Origin: Methylobrevis pamukkalensis
GTDB lineage: Bacteria > Pseudomonadota > Alphaproteobacteria > Rhizobiales > Pleomorphomonadaceae
DNA length: 64,000 nt
Assembly (NCBI RefSeq): GCF_001720135.1
Contig: NZ_MCRJ01000001.1
Span: 1 to 64,000 of the forward strand
Direction: 5' to 3'
Shown: positions 1 to 10,712 of the stretch, in pieces
How positions within the stretch are numbered: the first letter of the stretch is position 1
Layout of the letters: each line of letters starts with the position of its first letter
Program-made: the position numbers and the translations under genes
The notes under the pieces: generated by a model
What the model was told of the DNA's origin: nothing
Databases searched by the model: none
Seen by the model: the letters and a program-made list of their open reading frames with translations, nothing else

Positions 1-75
1 AGGGGAGAGGGGACTTGCGCCGCGTCCCGACGATCGGCTGGAGATGACTTTCGGCCCACGCACTTTCAGACGCCC

Positions 76-396
76 CTAGCGCTGTAAAATCCGCGTGGCA
101 AACCACGTCCACACTGCCTGGCGCCAGGCTGCCAACCGTCCGGGTCTTTCTTGAACCATCGCGGCAAGTCGCACTACCAACTGGTCATCCCCTTCGATGG
201 AAAGACCCATGTAGGTTCGGTTTTCGATCGTCAGAACGCTGTCAGCGACACGCACCTGCCACGTCGAGATTTCCTGAGATCCGCCCATTCCCCACTGGTG
301 GTCCAGCACTTCACCTCCAAGGCTGCGCAGAGCCTTGCCAACGCGCTTGAGAAGCACCTCATCGAACTCCTCGCCCAGAACGATCCGTGTGGTCAT
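76..396 (-). CDS. Hypothetical protein, about 106 aa
   Basis: A short reading frame on the minus strand that I do not recognise. The protein is soluble-looking, with no signal peptide or membrane segment. It has an alternating beta-like centre (residues near WQVRVADSVLTIENRTYMGL) followed by a basic, Trp-rich tail. The ATG at 396 is preferred over an in-frame TTG at 414. It lies upstream of the window edge side of dapF in the same orientation, about 75 bp after dapF would end its reading in the opposite sense, so co-transcription with dapF is possible but not shown. The sequence from 1 to 75 holds no gene I can support. Confidence 0.5.
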   Translation of the reverse strand: MTTRIVLGEEFDEVLLKRVGKALRSLGGEVLDHQWGMGGSQEISTWQVRVADSVLTIENRTYMGLSIEGDDQLVVRLAAMVQERPGRLAAWRQAVWTWFATRILQR

Positions 397-472
397 CCGG
401 CAAATCCGCGTCAAAGGCGAGAAGGACGTGACTCATGCATGCTGGAGAGACGCAGGAAGATTTGAGGCAGCC

Positions 473-1336
473 TCACGCCGCCGCGACGCCCGCAAAGATC
501 GCCGCCGGCAGCTCGCCGACATGCTCCAGTTCCGCCGGACCGGTCATGACGATCCGGTCGTCGTCGCGCCAGTCGATCACGAGGTCGCCGCCCGGCAGCG
601 AGATGCGGACGTGGCGTCCGGTGCGCCTGGTGCGGGCCGCCGCGACGGCGACGGCGCAGGCCGCCGAGCCGCAGGCCTGCGTCAGCCCGGCGCCGCGCTC
701 CCAGACCTTGACCCGCACGTGGTCCGGCGAGAGAACCTCTGCCAGCGAGATGTTGGCGCGCTCGGGAAAGATCGGGTGGTTTTCCAGCATCGGCCCGAAG
801 CGGCCGAGATCGTGGGCGGTAACGTCGTCGACCCAGAAGATCGCGTGCGGATTGCCGACATTGACGACCGAGGGCGAGTGCAGCACCGGCCGGTCGATCG
901 GCCCGATCTGCAACTCGATGTAGCGGGTGTCCTGGAAGGGCTCGGCGAGCGGAATGTCGGCCCAGCCGAACTTCGGCTTGCCCATGTCGACGGAGATCAT
1001 CCCGTCGCCGGCATCCTTGACGGTGAGCAATCCGGCATCGGACTGCAGCAGCAGCGAGGACTTCGCCTCCGCCGCCATCAGCAGCAGGCCGACGCAGCGC
1101 GTGCCGTTGCCGCAGGCGGCCGAGAGCGAGCCGTCGATGTTGAAGATCTTCATCGTCGCGTCGAGGCCGGCGGCGCGCGGCGGATAGAGCACCATCAGCT
1201 GGTCGAAATGCGCGCCCGGCGTCGCGCCGATGGCACGCGCCGCCTCGGGCGTGACGGTGACGCCGCCGGCGCGCAGATCCAGCACGACGATCTCGTTGCC
1301 GATGCCGTTCATCTTGGCGTAGGGGACGGTGGTCAC
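473..1336 (-). CDS. dapF: Diaminopimelate epimerase DapF
   Basis: Converts LL- to meso-diaminopimelate in cytoplasmic lysine and peptidoglycan precursor synthesis. The 287-residue length is normal for the family. The two catalytic cysteines are visible: Cys75 in the motif AACGNGTR and a second near residue 222 in [10 protein letters not shown]. The N-terminus [10 protein letters not shown] is the typical family opening. The start is a GTG at 1336; no better ATG precedes that motif in frame. The gene stands alone here, with the L,D-transpeptidase gene 72 bp upstream in the same direction, so both genes in this short stretch serve the cell wall. Confidence 0.95.
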   Translation of the reverse strand: MTTVPYAKMNGIGNEIVVLDLRAGGVTVTPEAARAIGATPGAHFDQLMVLYPPRAAGLDATMKIFNIDGSLSAACGNGTRCVGLLLMAAEAKSSLLLQSDAGLLTVKDAGDGMISVDMGKPKFGWADIPLAEPFQDTRYIELQIGPIDRPVLHSPSVVNVGNPHAIFWVDDVTAHDLGRFGPMLENHPIFPERANISLAEVLSPDHVRVKVWERGAGLTQACGSAACAVAVAAARTRRTGRHVRISLPGGDLVIDWRDDDRIVMTGPAELEHVGELPAAIFAGVAAA

Positions 1337-1407
1337 CTGCAGGCTCCCGATCTTCCAGCGTAAGTCATCCGATATAATCCCGGCGGCGCCCGAAAAGAAG
1401 CCTGTCG

Positions 1408-1905
1408 TCAGGGCAGGATCTCGATCGGGGTGCCATCGCGCACCAGATTCCAGATCTCGTCCATCTCGGCATTGGTCACCGCGATGCAGCCGTCGGTCCA
1501 GTCGAAGCTCTGGAGCAGGCCGCCGGCCCAGCCGAAGCCGTTGCGCTGGCCGTGGATCATGATCATGCCGCCGGGATCTTCACCGCGCGATCGCGCCGCG
1601 GCGACGTCCCGGGCGTCCGGATAGGAGACGTGGATCGAGCGATGGTAGGCGCTCTCCGCGTTGCGCCAGTCGAGGATGTAGCGGCCTTCCGGCGTCCGGC
1701 CGTCCCCCTCGCGGCGCTTGTGGCCGATCGGATCGCCGCCGAGCACGACGGGGTAGGATCTGACGACGTCGGTGCCGCGCAGAAGCTCCAGCCGCCGCTC
1801 CGCCTTCAGCACGCGGACGGCGTCGACCACCTCGCCGGCAAAGCCCAGCCCGGCCGCAAGCAGCAGGATCAGAAGCAGGCCGGACAGGCGCGCGAGGGGC
1901 ATCAT
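1408..1905 (-). CDS. L,D-transpeptidase (YkuD family), secreted
   Basis: A 165-residue exported protein with a hydrophobic signal segment at residues 5-23 ending in AGLGFAGE. It is followed by a YkuD-type catalytic domain. The catalytic pattern is present: His118 in MIHGQ and Cys140 in [10 protein letters not shown], which is the family HG-x(n)-S/T-x-GC signature with Ala in place of the common Arg after GCI. Such enzymes form 3-3 peptidoglycan cross-links or attach proteins to the wall in the periplasm; which of these it does cannot be told from sequence. A second Met follows the first directly. It precedes dapF in the same orientation. Confidence 0.88.
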   Translation of the reverse strand: MMPLARLSGLLLILLLAAGLGFAGEVVDAVRVLKAERRLELLRGTDVVRSYPVVLGGDPIGHKRREGDGRTPEGRYILDWRNAESAYHRSIHVSYPDARDVAAARSRGEDPGGMIMIHGQRNGFGWAGGLLQSFDWTDGCIAVTNAEMDEIWNLVRDGTPIEILP

Positions 1906-1990
1906 GGAAGAGCGATCACCGGAAATCCGACTTTCTCCGTGGTGGTGCGCCGGCAGATCGTCACTGTGACGGGATCATTTCAAAACGCAA

Positions 1991-2020
1991 GAAGGGCCGC
2001 CCGTCGTCGGGCAGCCCTTC
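1991..2020 (-). terminator. Terminator-like hairpin after the small ORF
   Basis: Two 12-base arms, differing from perfect pairing at one G-T position, enclose a six-base loop. On the minus strand they are followed by TTGCGTTTT. It sits about 30 bp downstream of the 24-codon frame and about 85 bp upstream of the L,D-transpeptidase start, so it would end a separate short transcript. Confidence 0.6.
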
Positions 2021-2052
2021 CATTGCCGACCGCAGTGATGCGGGGAAATCGC

Positions 2053-2127
2053 TCAGACGGCACGCTCGCGAGAGGCGAACGTGTCAACCGCGATGACCAG
2101 CACCTGCGGATACGAACAATGAGACAC
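2053..2127 (-). CDS. Candidate 24-aa leader peptide or small protein
   Basis: A GTG-initiated 24-codon frame ending in TGA, reading roughly (M)SHCSYPQVLVIAVDTFASRERAV in two parts: a polar start SHCSYPQ, a hydrophobic core VLVIAVDTF and a charged tail ASRERAV. It is supported by an exceptional ribosome-binding site seven bases upstream and by flanking terminators that isolate it from both neighbours. No runs of a single amino-acid codon suggest classical attenuation. The function is unknown. It could instead be non-coding RNA whose Shine-Dalgarno-like segment acts in another way. Confidence 0.4.
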   Translation of the reverse strand: MSHCSYPQVLVIAVDTFASRERAV

Positions 2128-2130
2128 TGG

Positions 2131-2142
2131 ATCACCTCCTTT
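2131..2142 (-). promoter_or_regulatory. Extended Shine-Dalgarno sequence, full match to 16S 3' end
   Basis: On the minus strand AAAGGAGGTGAT lies seven bases (counted from AGGAGG) before the GTG of the small frame. Including flanks, 17 bases (2127-2143) are complementary to the usual 3' end of 16S rRNA. Most genes in this window have only four to five such bases, so this site is unusual. Confidence 0.6.
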
Positions 2143-2279
2143 CGATACGTTGACGACACCGAAAGCCTAGCGCTGATTCGGCGTGTCGCGAAGCCCTCTT
2201 TTTCGTCATTTGCTGCCTGTCACATGTGCAGCGCATGGATCGCGGAAACACTGGCCTGAGGCCCGGCCCAAACGACAAC

Positions 2280-2302
2280 GGCCGCAGGCAATGCCCGCGG
2301 CC
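2280..2302 (-). terminator. acnA: Probable acnA terminator
   Basis: Ten-base arms GGCCGCGGGC and GCCTGCGGCC (one G-T pair) around an ATT loop, about 30 bp after the acnA stop. On the minus strand it is followed by GTTGTCGTTT, a weak T tract. Confidence 0.6.
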
Positions 2303-2332
2303 GTCGTGATGTCGAAGGACGATCGGCGTCGA

Positions 2333-5032
<2,700 letters not shown>

Positions 5033-5431
5033 GGCTGGGTTTTCCCTGATGTGGCGGCGGCGGAGGACGGAACCGGCCGCGTGATCCGCTTGGCGGGGCC
5101 CGCCGGGCGGGCGCGGATCTCAAGGAGCGGTCCTGGCGTCGGCAGCCGGTGGATCGTTCCTTGGCTTATAGGAAATTTTGCAGTGCAGTGCCAGACGGCG
5201 CGGGCTTTGAAACGGGCTCGGGACGTCATTTTTCGCGCCCGAGGAAAAAATCTCTCGCCGGATCGTCATGTCAAAGGTGTCTCCTGCCTCGCGCCTGCGA
5301 CGGGTGCGCGGCCCGCGGCGACCCGCGTGCGCCTCGACCGGTGCCGGGCGATTTGCTAAGCAGGCGCCTCGAAACGGGAGCGGACCGATCGTGGCGGCAG
5401 GGCGGACGACGACAGCCGGGGGCAGGGCGGC
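5033..5431. promoter_or_regulatory. Divergent promoter region acnA / ccmA
   Basis: This 399 bp region holds no supported gene. An A/T-richer patch around 5160-5180 contains CCTATAAG on the minus strand (5165-5172), a plausible -10 element for acnA with a start of transcription around 5155. A second A/T-rich patch lies near 5229-5255. No iron-box or other operator could be assigned by eye. Confidence 0.35.
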
Positions 5432-6163
5432 ATGACGGCATCCGTGTCCGCGGCGGATCCCGCGCGCGCCAACGGCCTGGTGGTCGAGGATCTCACCGTC
5501 GTGCGCGGCGGGCGGCGGGTGCTGGAGGCGGTGGCCTTCGCGCTGGCGCCCCGGGGCGAAGCCGGCGCCGCGCTGGTCGTCACCGGGCCGAACGGGGTCG
5601 GCAAGTCGACGCTGCTGCGCGCGGTCGCGGGCCTTGCGGCCGTGGACAGCGGGCGGATCCGCCTCGGCTTTGCCGACGGCGTGGCCGAGGGTGCGGAGGC
5701 GGCCGCCGCCTGCCACTATCTCGGCCATCGCGACGCGATCAAGTCGGCGCTCACCGTCGCCGAGAATCTTGCCTTCTGGCGCGACTTCCTTGCCCCGCCC
5801 GCCGCCGGCCGCAACCGTGGCCTCGGCGACCTCTCCATCGACGCCGCGCTCGACGCCGCCGGCCTGCTCGACCTTGCCGACCTGCCGGCTGGCCTGCTGT
5901 CGGCCGGCCAGCGCCGGCGCCTGTCGATCGCCCGGCTGCTGGTTGTGCGCCGGCCGGTGTGGCTGATGGACGAGCCGACCTCGGCGCTCGACCGCGCCTC
6001 GGAGGCCCGCCTTACCGGCCTGATGCGCCGCCATGTGGACGGCGGCGGCCTGATCCTCGCCGCCACCCACCTGCCGATCGACGTGCCGGACGCCGCCGAA
6101 CTGCGGCTCGCGCCGGCGCCGCCGCCGGACGCGGACGACTTCTCCGACGGGATGCCGGCATGA
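5432..6163 (+). CDS. ccmA: Heme exporter ATPase CcmA
   Basis: ATP-binding subunit of the CcmABCD complex, which releases holo-CcmE during cytochrome c maturation. Within 243 residues the ABC motifs are in order: Walker A GPNGVGKST at residues 52-60, the signature LSAGQRRRLSIARLL near 158-172, and Walker B VWLMDEP near 176-182. It heads the ccm operon and its TGA overlaps the ccmB ATG by four bases, which indicates translational coupling. Confidence 0.95.
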   Translation: MTASVSAADPARANGLVVEDLTVVRGGRRVLEAVAFALAPRGEAGAALVVTGPNGVGKSTLLRAVAGLAAVDSGRIRLGFADGVAEGAEAAAACHYLGHRDAIKSALTVAENLAFWRDFLAPPAAGRNRGLGDLSIDAALDAAGLLDLADLPAGLLSAGQRRRLSIARLLVVRRPVWLMDEPTSALDRASEARLTGLMRRHVDGGGLILAATHLPIDVPDAAELRLAPAPPPDADDFSDGMPA

Positions 6164-6828
6164 GCGCGCTCACGGCCCTGTTCCTGCGCGACATGCGCCT
6201 TGCCGTGCGCATCGGCGGCGGGGCGATGATGGGGGTGCTGTTCTTCCTGATCGTCGTCACCGTGTTTCCCTTCGCGGTCGGGCCGGATCTGAACCTCCTG
6301 TCGCGGATCGGGCCGGCGGTGCTGTGGCTCGGCGCGCTGCTGGCCAGCCTGCTCGGCCTCGACCGTCTGTTCGAGGCCGACCGCGACGACGGGGCGCTCG
6401 ACCTGCTCGTCATGTCCGGCCGGCCGCTCGAACTGGTGGTCGTGGTGAAATGCCTCGCCCACTGGACGGCGACGGGCCTGCCGCTGGTGCTGGCGACGCC
6501 CTTCTTCGCCCTGTTCCTCGCGCTGGAGCCGAAGGCGATCCTCGCCACCATGGCGACGCTGGCGGTGGGCACCCCGGCGCTGACGCTGCTGGGCGCGATC
6601 GGCGCGGGACTGACGGTGAGTCTGCGGCGCGGCGGGCTGCTGCTCGCCATCCTCGTCCTGCCCTTCACCATCCCGGTGCTGATCTTCGGCGTCTCGGCCG
6701 CGGGTGCTGCCGCGGTGGAGGGCGCGTCGTTCCTGACGCCCTTCCTGCTGCTTTCGGCGATGTCGCTCGCCTGCCTCGCGCTTGCCCCCTTTGCCGCCGC
6801 CGCGGCGCTGCGCGCCGGACTGGACTGA
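6160..6828 (+). CDS. ccmB: Heme exporter membrane protein CcmB
   Basis: A 222-residue integral membrane protein with about six hydrophobic segments, for example FFLIVVTVFPFAVG, GLPLVLATPFFALFLAL and LLLAILVLPFTIPVLIFGV. It is the permease partner of CcmA. The soluble loop LDRLFEADRDDGALDLL is typical of CcmB. The start overlaps the ccmA stop (ATGA). The 87 bp gap to ccmC is the largest in this operon and shows no terminator. Confidence 0.93.
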   Translation: MSALTALFLRDMRLAVRIGGGAMMGVLFFLIVVTVFPFAVGPDLNLLSRIGPAVLWLGALLASLLGLDRLFEADRDDGALDLLVMSGRPLELVVVVKCLAHWTATGLPLVLATPFFALFLALEPKAILATMATLAVGTPALTLLGAIGAGLTVSLRRGGLLLAILVLPFTIPVLIFGVSAAGAAAVEGASFLTPFLLLSAMSLACLALAPFAAAAALRAGLD

Positions 6829-6915
6829 AGGCTCACGACTCTCTGATCGCCGCCCTTCGCCGCACGGCGCGACAGCCGATTGCAGCGGAACGCCCGTGCG
6901 CGTAAAAGCGGGGGC

Positions 6916-7653
6916 ATGCTCAAGTCCGTCACCGACCTTGCCAATCCGACCCGTTTCCTGGCCTTCACCGCGAAGGCCCTGCCGGTCCTTGTCGGCCTGA
7001 CGCTGGCCCTGTTCGCGGTCGGCCTCTACGGCGCCCTCGTGCTCGCCCCGCCGGACTACCAGCAGGGCGAGACGGTCAAGATCATGTTCATCCACGTGCC
7101 GGCGGCGTGGCTGTCGATGTTCACCTACGGGCTGATGACGGTCTCGGCGCTCGGGACCCTCGTCTGGCGCCATCCGCTCGCCGATGTGGCGGCGCGGGCG
7201 GCCGCGCCGATCGGCGCCGCCTTCACCTTCCTCGCCCTCGTCACCGGCTCGCTGTGGGGCAAGCCGATGTGGGGCACCTGGTGGATCTGGGACGCCCGGC
7301 TCACCTCGGTGCTGATCCTGTTCATCATGTATCTCGGCCTGCTGGCGCTGTGGCGCACCGTGGAGGAGCCGACCCGCGCGGCCAAGCTTGCGGCGATCCT
7401 GATCCTCGTCGGCTCGGTCAACCTGCCGATCATCAAGTTCTCGGTCGACTGGTGGAACACGCTGCACCAGCCGGCGAGCGTGTTCCGCATGGACGGGCCG
7501 ACCATCGACGGCTCGATGCTGTGGCCGCTGCTGGTGATGGCGCTCGCCTTCACCGCCCTGATGCTGACGCTGCATCTGATGGCGATGCGCAACGAGATCC
7601 TGCGCCGCCGCGTGCGCAGCCTCGGCCTTGCCGCCGCGGGAGGCGTCGCATGA
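6916..7653 (+). CDS. ccmC: Heme transporter / heme-handling protein CcmC
   Basis: CcmC passes heme to CcmE in the periplasm. This 245-residue protein has six hydrophobic segments and the family tryptophan-rich motif WGKPMWGTWWIWDARLT near residues 113-129, which binds heme. The ATG at 6916 is preferred over an upstream in-frame start near 6880 because it matches the usual N-terminus before the first membrane segment. Its stop overlaps ccmD by four bases. Confidence 0.95.
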   Translation: MLKSVTDLANPTRFLAFTAKALPVLVGLTLALFAVGLYGALVLAPPDYQQGETVKIMFIHVPAAWLSMFTYGLMTVSALGTLVWRHPLADVAARAAAPIGAAFTFLALVTGSLWGKPMWGTWWIWDARLTSVLILFIMYLGLLALWRTVEEPTRAAKLAAILILVGSVNLPIIKFSVDWWNTLHQPASVFRMDGPTIDGSMLWPLLVMALAFTALMLTLHLMAMRNEILRRRVRSLGLAAAGGVA

Positions 7654-7880
7654 CCGAGAGCCTCGGGCCGCATGCCGGCTTCATTCTCGCCTCCTACGGG
7701 ATCACCGTCGCGGTGATCGCCGGCCTGATCGTCTGGGTGATCGCCGACCACCGCGCCCAGAAGCGCCGGCTTGCCGACCTTGAGGCACGCGGCCTGCGCC
7801 GCCGCTCGGCCGCGCGCGCCGCCGTGGCGCCGGCCGCGTCCGCCGCGCAGACAGCCGCTGACCGAGAGGCCACCTCATGA
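7650..7880 (+). CDS. ccmD: Heme exporter protein CcmD
   Basis: A 76-residue protein with one membrane segment (about residues 11-32, ILASYGITVAVIAGLIVWVI) followed by a basic cytoplasmic stretch HRAQKRRL, as in CcmD, the small subunit that binds CcmC and holo-CcmE. The alanine-rich tail after residue 50 is longer than usual. It overlaps both ccmC and the next gene by four bases, so ccmC, ccmD and ccmG are translationally coupled. Confidence 0.9.
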   Translation: MTESLGPHAGFILASYGITVAVIAGLIVWVIADHRAQKRRLADLEARGLRRRSAARAAVAPAASAAQTAADREATS

Positions 7881-8572
7881 GCGGATCCGAGCCCCCGAAG
7901 ACCAGCGAGACCGCCGGGCCTGCGGAAACCGGGACCACCGGGCCCGCCCGCCGGCGCGGACCGGGCGTCGTCGTGTTCCTGCCGCTGGTGCTGTTCCTCG
8001 CCCTGTCGGCGGTGTTCCTGCACCAGCTGTTCTCGGGCGATCCGTCGGAAATCCCGTCGGCGCTGATCGGGCGCAAGGTGCCGGCCTTCGACCTGCCGCC
8101 CGTCGAGGGACTGACGCGCAACGGCGCGCCGGTGCCGGGGCTCTCCACCGGCGATCTCGTCGCCGCGCCGGAGGGCAAGGTCACGCTGGTCAACGTCTGG
8201 GGCTCGTGGTGCGTGCCTTGCCGCGACGAGCATCCGCTGCTGATGGAGCTTGCCAAGCGGGACGACATCCGCCTCGTCGGCATCGACTACAAGGACGAGC
8301 CGGGCAACGCGGTCGATTTCCTCGCCGGGCTCGGCAATCCGTTTGCCGCCGTCGGCTCCGACCGGACCGGGCGCACCGGCATCGACTTCGGCGTCTACGG
8401 CGTGCCGGAGACCTTCGTGGTCGATGCGGCCGGCAACATCCGCTTCAAGTTCATCGGGCCGCTGTCGCCGGAGGGCATCACCGGCCGGCTCGATCCGGAG
8501 ATCGAGAAGGCGAAGGTGCCGCTGGCGGTTCCGGCCGCTGGCCCCGGCACCGCGCCGGCCGCGGGCTCATGA
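7877..8572 (+). CDS. ccmG: Thiol:disulfide oxidoreductase CcmG/DsbE
   Basis: A membrane-anchored periplasmic thioredoxin that reduces apocytochrome c cysteines before heme attachment. It has 231 residues: a Pro/Thr-rich cytoplasmic start, one membrane anchor near residues 33-52 (VVVFLPLVLFLALSAVFL), then a thioredoxin fold with the active site WCVPC near residues 112-116 and the cis-proline loop YGVPETFV. The tail is Pro/Ala-rich. It overlaps ccmD and the downstream Nudix gene by four bases. Confidence 0.94.
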   Translation: MSGSEPPKTSETAGPAETGTTGPARRRGPGVVVFLPLVLFLALSAVFLHQLFSGDPSEIPSALIGRKVPAFDLPPVEGLTRNGAPVPGLSTGDLVAAPEGKVTLVNVWGSWCVPCRDEHPLLMELAKRDDIRLVGIDYKDEPGNAVDFLAGLGNPFAAVGSDRTGRTGIDFGVYGVPETFVVDAAGNIRFKFIGPLSPEGITGRLDPEIEKAKVPLAVPAAGPGTAPAAGS

Positions 8573-9111
8573 GCCGGTCGGACGGCGATCCTTCTCCGGC
8601 GGTGCCCGACTTCGAGCGCCGCGTGCCGCCGGGCGACAGCGTGGTGCGCGACGTCTGCGCCCGCTGCGGCTTCGTGGCCTATGAAAATCCCAAGATCGTG
8701 GTCGGCTCGGTGGTACGGGTCGGGGAGAAGGTGCTGCTCTGCCGCCGGGCGATCGAGCCTTCGCACGGGCTGTGGACCCTGCCGGCCGGCTTCATGGAAC
8801 TGGGCGAGACGCCGGAGGGCGGCGCCCGGCGCGAGGCGCGCGAGGAGGCGCTGGCCGAGATCGAGATCCGCGACCTGCTCGCGGTCTACACCATCCCGCG
8901 CATCAGCCAGGTCCAGCTGATCTACCGCGCCGGCCTTTCCGGCGGATTTGCGCCCGGCGAGGAAAGCCTCGAGGTGGCGCTGTTTGCACCGGACGAGATC
9001 CCGTGGGCGGAACTCGCCTTTGCCTCGGTGCACTGGGCGCTGACCCAGGAAGCCCGCTGGCACGCCGGCGAGGCAACCGGTCCCTTCGTCAATCCGCCCG
9101 AAGGTCTGTGA
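8569..9111 (+). CDS. Nudix hydrolase with N-terminal CxxC motif
   Basis: A 180-residue protein. Residues near 28-35 carry a single CARCGF pair, a reduced zinc-ribbon of the kind found in NADH-pyrophosphatase-like Nudix proteins. The Nudix box spans about residues 74-96, starting GFMELGE and containing the REAREEA core, so catalysis on a nucleoside diphosphate derivative is expected; the substrate is not known. The gene overlaps ccmG by four bases, making it the last cistron of the ccm operon. That is a positional link only. It is convergent with the carbonic anhydrase gene. Confidence 0.88.
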   Translation: MSRSDGDPSPAVPDFERRVPPGDSVVRDVCARCGFVAYENPKIVVGSVVRVGEKVLLCRRAIEPSHGLWTLPAGFMELGETPEGGARREAREEALAEIEIRDLLAVYTIPRISQVQLIYRAGLSGGFAPGEESLEVALFAPDEIPWAELAFASVHWALTQEARWHAGEATGPFVNPPEGL

Positions 9112-9145
9112 CCTTCGGGGTTCCGACGCCGGGACCGGCGGCCGG

Positions 9146-9799
9146 TCAGCCGGTGTAGGGGCCGAAGACGTCGGTTTCCGGGTCGAGCACGTGCAGTTCC
9201 CCGAGACCGACGTCGAACCACGCCCCGTGCAGCTTCATGTTGCCGCGCGAGGTGCGGGTCTGGACGCAGGGGAAGGTCATCAGGTTCTTCAGCGAGCGGC
9301 GCACCACGTCGTGCTCCAGCTGCGTCTGCTTGTCGGCCTCGGCGATCGCCTCGTCGGAGCGGACCCGGTCGGCCTCGTCCTTCACCAGCGACATCCAGCG
9401 GCCGATGAAGTCGGTCGTGGTCAGCGGATCGGGATTGGTGAGGGCGGCATGCACGCCGCCGCAGCGGCCATGGCCCATCACCACCACATGCTTGACCCGC
9501 AGTGCGACGATGGCGAATTCCAGCGCCGCCGAGGTGCCGTGGTGCACGCGGTCGGGCTGATAGGGCGGGATCAGGTTGGCGACGTTGCGCACGACGAAGA
9601 TCTCGCCGGGGCCGGCGTCGAAGATGACCTCCGGCGAGACGCGGCTGTCGCAGCAGCCGATGATCATCACCTCGGGTTGCTGGCCGCTCTCGGCAAGGCA
9701 GCGGAACCGGCTCTGTTCCGTGGGAAATCGCGTGTCGCGAAAGGCCTTGTAGCCGGAGAGCAGGCGGTCGGGAAAGGCGGAAGGCAGGGCTTCGCTCAT
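9146..9799 (-). CDS. Beta-carbonic anhydrase
   Basis: A 217-residue beta-class carbonic anhydrase that interconverts CO2 and bicarbonate. The zinc site is complete: Cys49 or Cys50 with Asp51 and Arg53 in GCCDSR, then His110 and Cys113 in GHGRCGG. There is no signal peptide, so it is cytoplasmic. Bicarbonate supply is relevant to the two carboxylases in this window (crotonyl-CoA carboxylase/reductase and pyruvate carboxylase), but these are far away and the link is inference. The gene is monocistronic, and a 160 bp gap separates it from the next gene on its 5' side. Confidence 0.93.
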   Translation of the reverse strand: MSEALPSAFPDRLLSGYKAFRDTRFPTEQSRFRCLAESGQQPEVMIIGCCDSRVSPEVIFDAGPGEIFVVRNVANLIPPYQPDRVHHGTSAALEFAIVALRVKHVVVMGHGRCGGVHAALTNPDPLTTTDFIGRWMSLVKDEADRVRSDEAIAEADKQTQLEHDVVRRSLKNLMTFPCVQTRTSRGNMKLHGAWFDVGLGELHVLDPETDVFGPYTG

Positions 9800-9959
9800 T
9801 TCGGGATCTCTCGGTGCGCGGCTGGTAATGCGGGCGGCCGCGGCCGCCGCGGGGAGGTGTAGGGATTTTCACGGACAGCGGCAAGATGGCGGTCCTGCGC
9901 CGTCGCGTCGCTGCGCCGGACCCCTCACGATGCGAGACCGTCGCCGGAACCGCTGCGGG

Positions 9960-10682
9960 TCAAGCCCAGATCGCGATGCGAATCCCGTGCCGGTCGGTGA
10001 CCACCTCCGGCGGAAAGGGCTGGGCCTCGCCGCGCAGGATGCGCAGACCGATCAGCGCGGAGACGCAGGCGTCGATGAGGTCGTCGCGAGCGGCGCCCTT
10101 CGGCGGGCGCGAGTCCAGCAGCGTGCGCGGCAGGCCGTGGGCCTCCAGCAGCACCCGGCGCTCGTCGAGGCCGGCGAGGTTCGACGCGCTCTTGACCTTC
10201 TTGGGCAGCGTCATTGCTTTGCCGCCGGCCAGCCGCCAGAAGCCGACCTCCGGATGGACCTCGAAGACGCGGCTGCGCAGGCCCACGTCCGCGACCAGCA
10301 GGGCGTCGATCTCGCGGATCTTCGGGAACAGTTGGAACCCCTGCCGCGACACCTTGCGCGGCGGATCGGAGGTGGCGAGCGCGGCGGCGCAGGCCTCGCC
10401 ATAGTCGGTGGCAGCCACGGCCTCGCGCGACGGCACGGAGAAGACCGAGGATTGCCGCGCGCCGAGCAGCGGCCGCACCGCCGCCTCCGCGCCGCGTCCG
10501 CCCGGGCCGGCGCGGTCGGGCAGGCCGATCGGCATGTCGACGGCAATCAGCGCCGGCTGGAGCGCGAGAATGTCGGTAAAGCGGGGCAGCACCATCGCTT
10601 CGGGGGCAAGAACGCCGTCCGGATCGACCAGAACGACGCACCATCCGCCCGGGCAGCCGTCGACGCCGGCCACGCGATTCAT
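9960..10682 (-). CDS. DUF429-family protein (predicted RNase H-like fold)
   Basis: A 240-residue protein of the DUF429 family. The N-terminal GVDGCPGGW and the acidic loop IAVDMPIGLPDR near residues 51-62 are typical, as is the C-terminal DDLIDACVSALI. The family is predicted to have an RNase H-like nuclease fold with these acidic residues in the active site, but no function has been assigned that I know of. It follows pdxY by 30 bp on the same strand, so the two may be co-transcribed. Confidence 0.82.
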   Translation of the reverse strand: MNRVAGVDGCPGGWCVVLVDPDGVLAPEAMVLPRFTDILALQPALIAVDMPIGLPDRAGPGGRGAEAAVRPLLGARQSSVFSVPSREAVAATDYGEACAAALATSDPPRKVSRQGFQLFPKIREIDALLVADVGLRSRVFEVHPEVGFWRLAGGKAMTLPKKVKSASNLAGLDERRVLLEAHGLPRTLLDSRPPKGAARDDLIDACVSALIGLRILRGEAQPFPPEVVTDRHGIRIAIWA

Positions 10683-10712
10683 GATGCCTCTCCGCTCATC
10701 GTGCTCTGCCTT

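Larger units (their letters stand above)
1906..2332. other. Intergenic region acnA to L,D-transpeptidase
   Basis: A 427 bp stretch without a conventional gene. Reading on the minus strand it holds, in order, the acnA terminator, a possible promoter, a near-perfect Shine-Dalgarno sequence with a 24-codon reading frame, and a second terminator-like hairpin. These parts are listed separately. Confidence 0.7.

Noticed and set aside
2102-2143. A 16S rRNA fragment or rRNA operon end
   Set aside because: Only the last 17 bases and an 8-base word match, with an unrelated 17-base stretch between. There is no further rRNA sequence. The minus-strand reading as a ribosome-binding site is simpler.
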